64,000 bases of DNA. Origin: Rhodocyclaceae bacterium (GTDB taxonomy: Bacteria; Pseudomonadota; Gammaproteobacteria; Burkholderiales; Rhodocyclaceae). The notes beneath the pieces are model-generated. The model saw only the letters and a program-made list of their open reading frames with translations. It made no database searches and was not told the DNA's origin. Positions 17,916 to 27,062 of the stretch are shown here, piece by piece (position 1 is the stretch's first letter; every line of letters starts with the position of its first letter). The stretch is taken from positions 30,606 through 94,605 of the forward strand of contig JAUXXJ010000010.1 in NCBI GenBank assembly GCA_030681195.1, given 5' to 3'. The position numbers and the translations under genes are program-made.

Positions 17916-20900
17916 ATGACAGAAACTCAGCACAAAGTTGAAGCGCGCCCTCATGTGGTGGGCATCGGTGCCAGTGCCGGCGGGCTTGAGGCCCTCATCC
18001 AATTTGTTTCCGGACTGACGCCCGGCCTTGACTGCATCTACGTCGTGGCCCAGCACATGTCGCCCTCGCATCGCAGCATGATGGCGGAGATCCTTTCTCG
18101 CGAGACGACTATTCCGGTGCGTGAACTGGTCGATGGCGAGCTGCCGCAAACCAGTGTGGTGTACATCATCCCGCCCGGGGTGAACATGACCTTCAAGGAC
18201 GAGCGCTTCCATCTCACCACGCCGTCCCCCGAGATCTCGCCCAAGCCCTCGGTTAACCTGATGTTTCAATCCATGGCCGAGATCTTCGAAGACCGCGCCA
18301 TTGGCATCATCCTGTCGGGTACCGGTTCTGATGGCACCCGGGGCCTGCGCGCCATCAAGTCGGCCGGCGGGCTCACCTTCGTGCAAATACCTGAGACCGC
18401 CAAATACGACGGCATGCCGCGTTCTGCCATTGATGCCTGCGTGGCCGACCGCATTCTGCCGCCCGATCAGATCGGCAAGGAACTGGAACGTCTGGTGCGC
18501 TTCCCCGACACCTTCGGCGATGCCGAGGGTGCCGAGCACAATCGCCCGGAACTGGCCGATCTGTTCGAGCGTGTGCGCCAGCATACCCGCATCGATTTTT
18601 CCAGCTACAAGCTCACCACCGTGCAGCGGCGCCTGCAACGGCGCATGTTGGCCACCGGCTGCACCACCTTGCTCGATTACCTGGCCTGGACCGACACCCA
18701 CCCCGAGGAACTTGATGCCCTGGCCAAGGAAACCCTGATCTCGGTGACCGAGTTTTTCCGCGACAAGGAAGCTTTTCGCACCCTCGAACATTATCTGCGA
18801 GAAGTGGTGGCGCGCAAGCAGCCTGGGGAAGAACTGCGCGTCTGGGTGGCCGGTTGCGCGACCGGTGAAGAGGCCTATTCTCTGGCTATCCTGTGCAGCG
18901 AACTGATCGCCGAACGCAAAGACGACCTCACCCTGCAAGTGTTCGCCACCGACCTCGACAGCGACGCCCTTACCGTTGCCCGGCGCGGCATCTACAACCA
19001 GGCCGCCCTGGCCGAGGTGCCAGCGGAATACCAGAACCGCTATTTCCAGGCCAGCGGCAACGGTTTCGAACCGATCAAGCCGCTGCGCGAGCGGATAACC
19101 TTCGCACGCCAGGACATGACCGTCGATCCGCCCTTCCTGCGCATCGACCTGGTGACCTGCCGCAATGTCCTGATCTATTTCAACACCGACCTCCAGTTCA
19201 GGGTGCTCTCGGTGCTGCGCTTCGCCCTGCGCGATGACGGCCTGCTCTTTCTCGGCCGCTCGGAATCCGTCAGTCAGCAGGAAAACCTGTTCTCGGCTGC
19301 CGATCGCCGTGTCCGCATCTTCCGGCCCCGTGGCAAGTCGCTGCCGGTCAGCGCCAGCCGATTGGTGCGCGGCAAACTAAATATCCACGCACGGGTCTCC
19401 AAGCCCGTCGAAAGCAATTACGAGCGCGTGTTCCTGAACGCCGTGGCTGATCACTTCGATCCCGCCATGTTGATCGATGCCAGTTCGCGCATCCTGCACA
19501 GCCACGGCCCGGTGCACAAATTGGTGCAGTTTCCCACCGGCACGCCGGAGATGAACCTGGCCCAGTTGATCGTGCCCGAGCTGTCCAGCGAACTGCTGAC
19601 CTCCCTCCATCGCGCCCGCCGCAAGCATGCCACTGTCTTCAGCCGCAAGCGCCGCATCGCCAGCCAGAACATGCAGACCTGGCGCCTGGTCATCCATCCG
19701 ATCGGCGAGCAACCCGAGGAGGAATCTTTTCTGGTCGTCTTCGAACAGGCCGTGCGTGGGGCCACCGAAGAACGCCTGTCCGAGCACGCCGATACCGGCC
19801 ATGGCGATGACGCGACCGAACAGGAACTAGCCGCCACGCGCGACCACCTGCAAACCCTGACGGAAGAGATGGCCGCCTCCGGCGAGGAGATGCAGGCCCT
19901 CAACGAGGAAGTTCAGGCCGCCAACGAAGAACTGCAAGCGACCAACGAAGAGCTTGAGGCGGCCAACGAAGAGTTGCAGGCCTCGAACGAGGAACTGGTC
20001 AGCGTCAACGAGGAAAGCCTGGTCAAATCGGCCGAACTGGCGGCCATCAACAGCGATTTCGAGAGCGTCTACAACACCCTAGACTTTCCCATCCTGGTGT
20101 TCGACAGCGACCTGTTACTGAAGCGGGCCAATGGCGCTGCCATCCGTGCGTTTGATCTGCCACTGACCATCTCCGGCCAGCCCCTCGGTCGCCTGGCCCT
20201 GCCGCCGTTTCTGGCCGACATCGACCAACACCTCGGCGCCGCCCTGCGCGATCAACGCAAGGGAAGCTTCACCGCTCAGCATGCCGGCCACACTTACCAA
20301 ATCTATCTCACGCCGGCAATCAACCATAGCGGCGCGCCGCAAAGCGTGGTGCTGGTGGTCATCGACAACACCGAACTGGTGGGCGCGCAGGAAAAGATCC
20401 GTGAGAGTCAGGAACACCTGCTGGCGATCATGAACCATTCCGGCTCGCTGGTGATGCTGAAGGACACCGCCGGTCGCTACGAATTCGTTAACCGGCGCTT
20501 CGAGGAGGTGTTCAATGTGAAGGCCGAGAGCGTCGTGGGCAAGACCGACCGCCAGATCTTCCTGCCCGCCGTGTCCGACAGGCTGCGTGAAAACGATCTC
20601 CAGGCCATGTCGCGCCTGGAGGCCGTGGAGGCGGTAGAAGAACTGGAATACGAGGGTAGCAAACTCTGGCTGAACACCATCAGCTTCCCGATCTTCGATC
20701 GCAGCGGTACCATCCGGGCCGTCTGCACCGAGGCCACCGACGTTACCCTGAAGCGCCACGCCCAGGAACAACTCAACCTGGCCGCCAAGGTGTTCGACCG
20801 TGCCGGCGAGGCCATCGTCATCACCAATGCCGACGCCAAAATCATTACCGCCAACGAGGCCTTCAGCCAAATCACCGGCTACAGCACCCAGGAAGTCATC

Positions 20901-22463
20901 GGCCAGACGCCGGCCATCCTGCGTTCTGGTCGCCACGGCAAGGAGTTTTACGAGCACATGTGGCGCGCACTAAGCGATGCCGGCTCCTGGCAGGGCGAGA
21001 TTTACAACAAACGCAAGAACGGCGAGATCTACCCCGAGTGGCTGACCATCAACTCGGTGCTCGATGAACACGGCAAGATCAGCAACTATGTCGCCATCTT
21101 CAGCGACATCACCGCCATCAAGTCCTCGCAGCGGAAAATCGAGTACATGGCCACCCATGACGAACTGACCGGCCTGCCCAACCGTGGCCTGCTCATGGAC
21201 CGGCTCAAGCACGGCGTCTCCCAAGCCCGTCGCCAGAACCATAAACTGGCGGTGCTGTTCGTCGATCTGGATAACTTCAAGGTCATCAACGACAGTCTCG
21301 GTCACGACATCGGCGATCTCCTGCTCAAGGAGGCCGCGGGTCGCTTGCAGCAATGCGTGCGCGATTCTGACACCCTGGCCCGTCTGGGCGGTGACGAGTT
21401 CATCGTCCTGCTGGTCGATATTGATCTCGAAGAGGTCAACACCGTGGCCAACCGGGTCGTCGATTACCTGAGTGCCTCGTTCCCGATCCGCGGTCACAAT
21501 CTCCATGTTTCGGCCAGCATCGGCATCAGCCTTTACCCGGAGGACGGCGAGGACAGCGGCACCTTGCTCAAGAACGCCGACACCGCCATGTATCGTTCCA
21601 AGGAACGCGGTCGCAACCAGTACCAGTTCTTCGCCGATGAGATGAAGGTGCGCGCGCTGCAGCGCCTGACCCTGGAATCTGGCCTCCGCCTCGCTATCCA
21701 GGCGGGCCATTTCCGGCTCTGCTATCAACCCCAGATCGCCATCAGCCACGTTCGCTTCAAACCTGGCGAAATGGTTGGCGCGGAGGCCCTGCTGCGCTGG
21801 CACGACCCGGATCTGGGCGATATTTCGCCGGGCCAGTTCATCCCGGTGGCCGAAAATTGCGGCCTGATCAACGCGATTGGTGCCATCGTCATCGACCTCG
21901 CTCTGGCCGACATCGCCCGCTGGCAGGCGGACGGCCTCCAGCCGCCGATCATTTCGATCAATGTCTCGTCGCACCAGTTGCGCGAATCCCAGTTTGTCGA
22001 TCAATTCACCGAGGCCCTGGCACGCGCCGGCGTGGACGCCGATCGGGTCTGCATCGAACTGACCGAGAGCGTGCTGATGGAACGCGTCGATGTTGTCCGG
22101 GACATCCTGAACCGTTTGGATCAGATGGGGGTCGCAATCAGCGTGGACGATTTCGGCACTGGCTATTCCTCGCTTAGCTATCTCAAGAAACTGCCCATCC
22201 ATGAACTCAAGATCGACCGCTCCTTCGTCGATGGCATCGCCGAGGAAGACGAAGATCGCTCCATCGCCACCGCCATCGTCACCATGGCGCATGCCCTGAA
22301 CATGACGGTGGTGGCCGAAGGCGTGGAAACCGAACAGCAACTGAACACGCTCAAGGAACTCGGTTGCGAAACCGCCCAGGGCTATCTGCTGCATCGCCCG
22401 CTGGAGGTCAAGGCGTTCAGTGCCCTGCTTCGCCAACGCCTGCCCAAACAATCCGGGAGTTGA
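17916..22463 (+). CDS. CheB-CheR-PAS-GGDEF-EAL fusion protein
   Basis: A 1515-residue cytoplasmic signalling protein. Order: CheB methylesterase (about 10-195; catalytic Ser in GIGASAGG, His in AQHMSPSH, Asp in SGTGSDG; no receiver), CheR methyltransferase (about 215-480; GCATGEEAYSLAI, TCRNVLIYF), a long coiled coil of heptad-like EEL.A.N repeats (about 650-705), three PAS domains (from about 715, 830 and 955), GGDEF (GGDEF at 1158-1162) and EAL (EALLRW from 1290). Both cyclic-di-GMP motifs look intact, so net synthesis or breakdown cannot be told. ATG at 17916 is preferred over TTG at 17901. It directly precedes the phytochrome module and heme oxygenase, which suggests light input. Confidence 0.85.
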   Translation: MTETQHKVEARPHVVGIGASAGGLEALIQFVSGLTPGLDCIYVVAQHMSPSHRSMMAEILSRETTIPVRELVDGELPQTSVVYIIPPGVNMTFKDERFHLTTPSPEISPKPSVNLMFQSMAEIFEDRAIGIILSGTGSDGTRGLRAIKSAGGLTFVQIPETAKYDGMPRSAIDACVADRILPPDQIGKELERLVRFPDTFGDAEGAEHNRPELADLFERVRQHTRIDFSSYKLTTVQRRLQRRMLATGCTTLLDYLAWTDTHPEELDALAKETLISVTEFFRDKEAFRTLEHYLREVVARKQPGEELRVWVAGCATGEEAYSLAILCSELIAERKDDLTLQVFATDLDSDALTVARRGIYNQAALAEVPAEYQNRYFQASGNGFEPIKPLRERITFARQDMTVDPPFLRIDLVTCRNVLIYFNTDLQFRVLSVLRFALRDDGLLFLGRSESVSQQENLFSAADRRVRIFRPRGKSLPVSASRLVRGKLNIHARVSKPVESNYERVFLNAVADHFDPAMLIDASSRILHSHGPVHKLVQFPTGTPEMNLAQLIVPELSSELLTSLHRARRKHATVFSRKRRIASQNMQTWRLVIHPIGEQPEEESFLVVFEQAVRGATEERLSEHADTGHGDDATEQELAATRDHLQTLTEEMAASGEEMQALNEEVQAANEELQATNEELEAANEELQASNEELVSVNEESLVKSAELAAINSDFESVYNTLDFPILVFDSDLLLKRANGAAIRAFDLPLTISGQPLGRLALPPFLADIDQHLGAALRDQRKGSFTAQHAGHTYQIYLTPAINHSGAPQSVVLVVIDNTELVGAQEKIRESQEHLLAIMNHSGSLVMLKDTAGRYEFVNRRFEEVFNVKAESVVGKTDRQIFLPAVSDRLRENDLQAMSRLEAVEAVEELEYEGSKLWLNTISFPIFDRSGTIRAVCTEATDVTLKRHAQEQLNLAAKVFDRAGEAIVITNADAKIITANEAFSQITGYSTQEVIGQTPAILRSGRHGKEFYEHMWRALSDAGSWQGEIYNKRKNGEIYPEWLTINSVLDEHGKISNYVAIFSDITAIKSSQRKIEYMATHDELTGLPNRGLLMDRLKHGVSQARRQNHKLAVLFVDLDNFKVINDSLGHDIGDLLLKEAAGRLQQCVRDSDTLARLGGDEFIVLLVDIDLEEVNTVANRVVDYLSASFPIRGHNLHVSASIGISLYPEDGEDSGTLLKNADTAMYRSKERGRNQYQFFADEMKVRALQRLTLESGLRLAIQAGHFRLCYQPQIAISHVRFKPGEMVGAEALLRWHDPDLGDISPGQFIPVAENCGLINAIGAIVIDLALADIARWQADGLQPPIISINVSSHQLRESQFVDQFTEALARAGVDADRVCIELTESVLMERVDVVRDILNRLDQMGVAISVDDFGTGYSSLSYLKKLPIHELKIDRSFVDGIAEEDEDRSIATAIVTMAHALNMTVVAEGVETEQQLNTLKELGCETAQGYLLHRPLEVKAFSALLRQRLPKQSGS

Positions 22464-23960
22464 ATGATGGACACCCCTACTACCCTGTCCGCCCTGATAC
22501 AGGGCTGTGAAGCGGAAAAACTGCATCTTTCCGGCGCCATTCAGGGCTTCGGCGCGATGCTCCGAGTAACAGGCACGGCGCCCTTCCAAATCACCCACGC
22601 CAGTGCCAATCTGGCCGATTACCTGGGCATACCGCCGACTGCCCTGCTCGGTCAAGACATCAAGGCCACCGGCTGTCTGAATGCCGCGATGCTGGCGCGC
22701 CTGGGCGACCAACCCGGACAGAGCTTGCCCCTGCCACATTTGAACCAGGTGGAGGACAAACGCGTAGATGCGCTCCTGATTCGCAGCCCGGATGGCATTC
22801 TGGTCGAATTCGAAAATAGCGCAGTCGGAACCGCGCCGGTACTGATCCAGGAATTGCAACGCCCCTTCCTCCACTTGCCCTACGCCGATGAGGAAATCGC
22901 CGCCTATCACGACAACCTGGTCAAAGCTTTTGCGCTGGTCACCGGTTTCGACCGCGTCATGCTTTACCGTTTTCACGAAGACTGGTCCGGTGAGGTGATC
23001 GCCGAAGCTACCAGCGATGCCTTGGGCCGTTATCTGGGGCTGCGCTTTCCCGACAGCGACATCCCGGCCATCGCCCGCAACCTGTACCTGATCAATCCCT
23101 ATCGCCTGATCCCTGACATCCACGCGGCTGCGGTCGACATCCTTGGCCTCGCCGCCGATCCGCCCGACCTGACCTGGTCCAACCTGCGCAGTGTCGCACC
23201 CGTGCACCTGCAATACCTGACCCACATGGGCGTTGGCGCCTCCTTCTCTGTGCCGATTGTCATCGCAGGCAAATTGTGGGGGCTGCTCGCCTGCCATCAT
23301 TTGCAGCCGCGCGGCCTTTCCCCCGACCAGCGCCAGGCCAGTGTCACCCTGACCCGCGCCTACAGCCTCGGCCTCACCTCCCATCTGGCCAGCCGCCGCC
23401 TGCAAATGATCGACAGCTTGGATCGACGCGTCGATGGCCTGCTGGAGCGCATCGCCCAACATGCCGACCCGCTCGACGGCATCGAGCACGCCGCCCCCGC
23501 GCTCATGGATATCGTGTCTGCACGCGGCTTCGCCCTGGTCATCAACGACGATGTGGTGATGACCGCCGACACCCCGGAGATGGACTGCATGAGCCGCATC
23601 GACCAATGGTTTCTGGCCCGCCCCGAGCCCGTGCTGGCCAGCGATAGCATGGAAGGCCTGCTCGCCCCTCCCCCCGGCGAACCCTGCTCCCCCAGCCGCG
23701 GCATACTGGCGGTCAAGGCCCGCTCCCCCCGCTCGGGTTGGGTGCGTTTTTACTGGTTCCGTCCAGCCGAAGCGCAGGAAGTCGCCTGGGCCGGCAATCC
23801 GAACAAGCCGACGGTCGAACACGCCGGCGCCCTCATGCTGTCGCCGCGCCGATCCTTTGAAAAATGGGTGGAAATCAAGACTAACCAGTGCCGCCCCTGG
23901 AACAACGAAGAAAAACTGACTGCCAGCAAGTTTCGCAGTACCCTCTTGCACTGGCTTTGA
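22464..23960 (+). CDS. Bacteriophytochrome photosensory module (PAS-GAF-PHY) without output domain
   Basis: A 498-residue red/far-red photoreceptor core. The chromophore-binding Cys is at residue 15 (GCEAEKLHLSGAIQGFG, cf. the family C..E.IH..G.IQ.HG). The GAF domain has FPDSDIPAIARNLYLINPYRLI (the DIP motif) and ACHHLQPRGLSPDQR. The PHY tongue PRRSFEKWVE is present, and the protein stops just after the PHY domain (STLLHWL). The usual histidine kinase is absent, not frameshifted: the next gene starts on the last base. It begins right after the stop of the GGDEF-EAL protein and is followed by heme oxygenase, so biliverdin supply and a cyclic-di-GMP partner are encoded together. Direct interaction with the upstream protein is inference. 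Confidence 0.88.
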   Translation: MMDTPTTLSALIQGCEAEKLHLSGAIQGFGAMLRVTGTAPFQITHASANLADYLGIPPTALLGQDIKATGCLNAAMLARLGDQPGQSLPLPHLNQVEDKRVDALLIRSPDGILVEFENSAVGTAPVLIQELQRPFLHLPYADEEIAAYHDNLVKAFALVTGFDRVMLYRFHEDWSGEVIAEATSDALGRYLGLRFPDSDIPAIARNLYLINPYRLIPDIHAAAVDILGLAADPPDLTWSNLRSVAPVHLQYLTHMGVGASFSVPIVIAGKLWGLLACHHLQPRGLSPDQRQASVTLTRAYSLGLTSHLASRRLQMIDSLDRRVDGLLERIAQHADPLDGIEHAAPALMDIVSARGFALVINDDVVMTADTPEMDCMSRIDQWFLARPEPVLASDSMEGLLAPPPGEPCSPSRGILAVKARSPRSGWVRFYWFRPAEAQEVAWAGNPNKPTVEHAGALMLSPRRSFEKWVEIKTNQCRPWNNEEKLTASKFRSTLLHWL

Positions 23961-24532
23961 TGCCGACCTCGCCCCTCCACCAGGCCCTGCGCCAGGCCAC
24001 CCGCGAGGCTCATCACGCCCTCGATCACCATCCCGTGCTGGCGCCGCTGGCCCAGCCGACGCTGACCCGCGCTGACTATGGCCGGGCGCTGCAAGGGCTG
24101 CATGCCCTGCACGCCTACGCCGAACCCGCCATACTGGGTTTTCTGGCCCGGCACAATCTGGCTTTCGACTACCAGCCACGATGCAAACTCGCCGCCCTTG
24201 AACAAGACCTCGATGCTCTCGGCCTGGCCCCTCCTGACGAAGCCATGCGCCTCGACGCCGTCGAGCGTCCGGGGCAGTTGATCGGCTTGCTCTACACCGT
24301 CGAGGGATCGACCTTGGGTGGCCATTTTCTTGTGCGGCGTATCCGGCAAAGCCATGGCGACGACCTGCCCACCCGTTTCCTGGGTGGCTATGGCGACCAA
24401 ACTGAAAGCCGCTGGAGCGAATTCTGGTGCTTTGCCAATGTCTATTGTCCCGAAGCCGAAATGGCTAGCGCCCAAACCTATGCCGTGGCGACATTCACCG
24501 CCTTGAAAGCGCGACTGGATAGGCTGATTTGA
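23960..24532 (+). CDS. bphO: Heme oxygenase BphO (biliverdin-forming)
   Basis: A 190-residue bacterial heme oxygenase that opens heme to biliverdin, the phytochrome chromophore. The proximal-His segment TREAHHALDHHPVL, YGRALQGLHALHAYAEP and the distal-helix block YTVEGSTLGGHFLVRRI are recognisable. The start overlaps the phytochrome stop by one base (TGATG), so translation is coupled. It converges on the RodZ-like gene with 17 bp between stops. Confidence 0.85.
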   Translation: MPTSPLHQALRQATREAHHALDHHPVLAPLAQPTLTRADYGRALQGLHALHAYAEPAILGFLARHNLAFDYQPRCKLAALEQDLDALGLAPPDEAMRLDAVERPGQLIGLLYTVEGSTLGGHFLVRRIRQSHGDDLPTRFLGGYGDQTESRWSEFWCFANVYCPEAEMASAQTYAVATFTALKARLDRLI

Positions 24533-24549
24533 GGCTTCAATGAATTCGC

Positions 24550-25383
24550 CTACCGCAGCGGCACGAAGCGCATCCAGTTGCCAGCTTCGATAGTGTTTGC
24601 CGGCACCTTGCGCCCTTGAAAGAAAATACCGAGGTTTTTGCCTTCCGCAACACGCAGACGCTCACCGGCCACCATGGGAATACGTTCGGACCCACCTTTT
24701 TCCAGGCGGATGGTATCGGTCTCCCGTCCATCGCGCTGCTTGATCAGCACCGCCGCATCGTGGGCCATCACATAGATTGACCGGGCGGGCTTATGCGCCT
24801 CAAGCCCCTGCACATCGACAACTTTGCGGACGGGTTCCGGCTTGGGTTCTTCAATCGGTGCGACGGGGATGGCGACAGGTGCTGGCGCCGCTACTGGCGC
24901 CGCTGGTGACGGTGCCTCGGAAATGGTCGCCGGCCTTGGCTGAGTCGGTACAGGTGCGGATGGATGGTAAAACTGGATCGCCAGGACGGCGGCCAGCGCA
25001 AGAAACAGTAGCACGACCGCCCAGTGCCCCCGGCCCATTGTCGACGACGGCGTACGGGCCAGACTTTCGCTGTCGCTCAAGGCGCTATCAAGGACGGTCG
25101 GTGCGTTGCGCACAGCAACCTCAGGGGAGTCACTGGCTGTGGCCAGCGGTGCAATCGCATCGAGATCGATCCCCAGCAGCGTCGCATAGCGTTGGGCACA
25201 CCACAACCGTGCAGGCGCGCCCGGAAAATTCGTAGCCAACCCGGCTTCCAGCGCCAGAATCTGGGGCTTGACCAGGCAGAGTTGTCGCGCCACCGTTTCG
25301 ACAGGCGTACCCACGGCTTCGCGCTGTTGGCGAAACTGCCTGCCTATCGACTGCCAGTCGATATTCTCGTTATCGTAAGTCAT
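24550..25383 (-). CDS. RodZ-like membrane protein with cytoplasmic HTH
   Basis: A 277-residue protein. N-terminal Xre/Cro-type helix-turn-helix (about 15-75, GRQFRQQREAVGTPVETVARQL), a basic/linker part, one membrane helix (about 122-141, WAVVLLFLALAAVLAIQFY), a Pro/Ala-rich periplasmic linker and a C-terminal beta domain of the DUF4115/RodZ kind (SIYVMAHDAAVLIKQRDG...). RodZ links MreB to the cell wall machinery. It is shorter and more divergent than E. coli RodZ and not in the usual ispG neighbourhood, so it may be a paralogue. Divergent from the NRDE gene with 126 bp between. Confidence 0.65.
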   Translation of the reverse strand: MTYDNENIDWQSIGRQFRQQREAVGTPVETVARQLCLVKPQILALEAGLATNFPGAPARLWCAQRYATLLGIDLDAIAPLATASDSPEVAVRNAPTVLDSALSDSESLARTPSSTMGRGHWAVVLLFLALAAVLAIQFYHPSAPVPTQPRPATISEAPSPAAPVAAPAPVAIPVAPIEEPKPEPVRKVVDVQGLEAHKPARSIYVMAHDAAVLIKQRDGRETDTIRLEKGGSERIPMVAGERLRVAEGKNLGIFFQGRKVPANTIEAGNWMRFVPLR

Positions 25384-25509
25384 GGCTCCTCAGAATGTTG
25401 CCTATGTATTTCGTCAGATGCCACAAAGGACATGGCACCCGTGAAATCAAGCAATTATGTTTTTTCTTCTATATTGCCTGAATTGACAGAAATTGGAACT
25501 ACATTTTTC

Positions 25510-26280
25510 ATGTGCCTGATCTTGCTGGCTTGGCAAACCCATCCGCAGTTTCCCCTAATCGTTGCCGCCAATCGCGACGAGTTTTACCCGCGACGTACCG
25601 CCCGCGCCGACTTTTGGCCAGCGCATCCGCAGGTGCTGGCCGGTCGTGATCTGGAAGCCATCGGTACGTTGGGCACCTGGCTGGGACTGACCCGGCAAGG
25701 GCGGTTTGCCGCACTGACCAACTACCGCGATCCGTCCCGGCACAAGGCGGATGCGCCCTCACGCGGGCGACTGGTGGCGGATTTTCTCTGTGGCCATGAC
25801 CCCATCGACGCCTATCTGGACAGTCTTGAAGCTGCCGACTACAACGGCTTCAATCTGCTGCTCGGGGATGGGCAGCGGCTGGTCGCCTTCAGCAACATCA
25901 CGCGCCAACGGCACAAGCTCGCGCCCGGCATCTACGGTCTATCGAATGCCACGCTGGATACGCCCTGGCCCAAAGTCGGCGCTGGCAAGACGGCATTGGC
26001 GCATGCGCTGGCGACGCTGCCGGACGAAACGGCCCTGCAGCATCTGCTGCGCGATGACCGGATTCACCCTGACATCGCCCTGCCCGCCACCGGCGTCCCC
26101 CTCACCTGGGAACGCCTGCTCTCGGCGGCCTTCATTCGCAGCCCGGATTACGGGACGCGTTGCTCGACACTGATAAAAGTCGGCGCTGACGGGACGGCAA
26201 GCTTTGACGAGCAAACCTGGCTACCCGGCGGCATTGCCGGTGCGCGTTGCCGCTATCGCTTCGAGCTGGAAAAAAACTAG
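25510..26280 (+). CDS. NRDE (TANGO2) family protein
   Basis: A 256-residue protein of the NRDE/TANGO2 family, named for the AANRDEF motif seen here. The start at MCLILLAW matches the family (conserved Cys2). Family blocks LGTWLGLTRQGRFAALTNYR, NGFNLLLGD and LDTPWPKV are complete. Proposed roles involve heme or lipid handling; function is not settled. It carries two clear repeat copies and one weaker one, read as KVGAGKTA, KVGADGTA and RTARADF, all at positions that fit the family without gaps as I recall it (the first covers the PWPKV..GK motif itself). Confidence 0.85.
   Translation: MCLILLAWQTHPQFPLIVAANRDEFYPRRTARADFWPAHPQVLAGRDLEAIGTLGTWLGLTRQGRFAALTNYRDPSRHKADAPSRGRLVADFLCGHDPIDAYLDSLEAADYNGFNLLLGDGQRLVAFSNITRQRHKLAPGIYGLSNATLDTPWPKVGAGKTALAHALATLPDETALQHLLRDDRIHPDIALPATGVPLTWERLLSAAFIRSPDYGTRCSTLIKVGADGTASFDEQTWLPGGIAGARCRYRFELEKN
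25592..25615 (+). repeat. Weaker 24-bp repeat copy in NRDE gene
   Basis: Four mismatches to consensus; GCGCCGACTTTT intact. Read as RTARADF. Could be partly chance, since it overlaps a conserved family region. Confidence 0.5.
25971..25994 (-). repeat. 24-bp dispersed repeat in NRDE gene
   Basis: Two mismatches to consensus. Read as KVGAGKTA within the family motif LDTPWPKV..GK. Confidence 0.85.
26175..26198 (-). repeat. 24-bp dispersed repeat in NRDE gene
   Basis: Two mismatches to consensus. Read as KVGADGTA, in a strand ending in a DG turn. Confidence 0.85.
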
Positions 26281-26504
26281 CCCCCCTTCTTGAGGGCGAG
26301 AAAGCTCCAGTCATCCAGACTGGCTTCTGTCGAGCCTTCGTCAAAATCCTTCAGGCTGTGCGAAAAGCGCTCGATGAAGCCGCTGCAGAAATTGGCGACC
26401 ATCTCGCCGCTGTCCTTGTTCGGGGTAAAGCCCTTGAGCAGTTCGGGCTGATTGCGGATCACGGCAGCGAGAAACTCGCAGGCGGCAAGGTGATGGATAT
26501 CCAT
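26277..26504 (-). CDS. Small hypothetical protein
   Basis: A 75-residue soluble, acidic protein (MDIHHLAACEFLAAVIRN...). I recognise no family. It overlaps the convergent NRDE stop by 4 bp and lacks a strong ribosome site. It is kept because it fills the gap between the NRDE and L,D-transpeptidase genes on the coding strand of the latter, with normal-looking composition. Confidence 0.5.
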   Translation of the reverse strand: MDIHHLAACEFLAAVIRNQPELLKGFTPNKDSGEMVANFCSGFIERFSHSLKDFDEGSTEASLDDWSFLALKKGG

Positions 26505-26564
26505 GGTAGGGTTCTTTCGGTTGGGGAATCCGACTCATCCTACGCCCTTATTTCAAGCCTCATT

Positions 26565-27062
26565 TCAACCAACAATCTCCACCGGGGTGTAGGGCGGCAC
26601 TAGGTCGAACAATTCGATGATGTCGCGGTTTCTCATCCGCACGCAGCCGATTGACCCCGGCTGTCCCATCGGCACCGTGTCCGGGCTGCCGTGGATGTAG
26701 ATGTAGCGGCGCATCGTGTCGACGCAGCCGAGCCGGTTGATGCCCGATTCGCAGCCCGACAGCCACAAAATGCGCGTCAGAATCCAGTCGCGGCCCGGAT
26801 TTGCCAGCGCCAGTTCCGGCGTCCAAATCTCGCCGGTCGGCCGACGGCGCACAAACACCGTATTCGCCGTCTCGCCAGCGCCGACTTTTGCACGAATGAT
26901 GTGGCGACCGCGCGGCGTGCAGTTGCTGCCGTTCCGCTCCCCTGCCCCCTTGGCGGCGGTTGAAACCACATATTGCTTGAGCAGCGTGTCGTCCTCATCA
27001 AAGAGTTCGAGCGTCTGGTCGGGGATGCGGATGGTGATCTGCATCAGACGATTTTCACGCAT
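26565..27062 (-). CDS. L,D-transpeptidase (YkuD domain)
   Basis: A protein of about 165 residues with the YkuD catalytic motif HGSPDTVPMGQPGSIGCVRMRN (His ... Ser-x-Gly-Cys-x-Arg). Such enzymes make 3-3 crosslinks or attach proteins to peptidoglycan. No signal peptide is visible, as in several short members of this group. The start at 27062 overlaps the ATPase stop by one base (TGATG); MQITIRIPDQTLELF at 27044 is an equally good start. An exact repeat copy is read as KVGAGETA, where relatives as I recall them have an IGAGAP-like stretch. Confidence 0.8.
   Translation of the reverse strand: MRENRLMQITIRIPDQTLELFDEDDTLLKQYVVSTAAKGAGERNGSNCTPRGRHIIRAKVGAGETANTVFVRRRPTGEIWTPELALANPGRDWILTRILWLSGCESGINRLGCVDTMRRYIYIHGSPDTVPMGQPGSIGCVRMRNRDIIELFDLVPPYTPVEIVG
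26866..26889 (+). repeat. 24-bp dispersed repeat, exact copy, in L,D-transpeptidase gene
   Basis: Exact consensus match; on the gene's coding strand it is read as KVGAGETA. Confidence 0.9.

Noticed and set aside
20970..24179. Very long minus-strand open frame (1069 codons) opposite the EAL and phytochrome genes
   Set aside because: Typical antisense frame of GC-rich codon usage; the plus-strand proteins have intact catalytic motifs.
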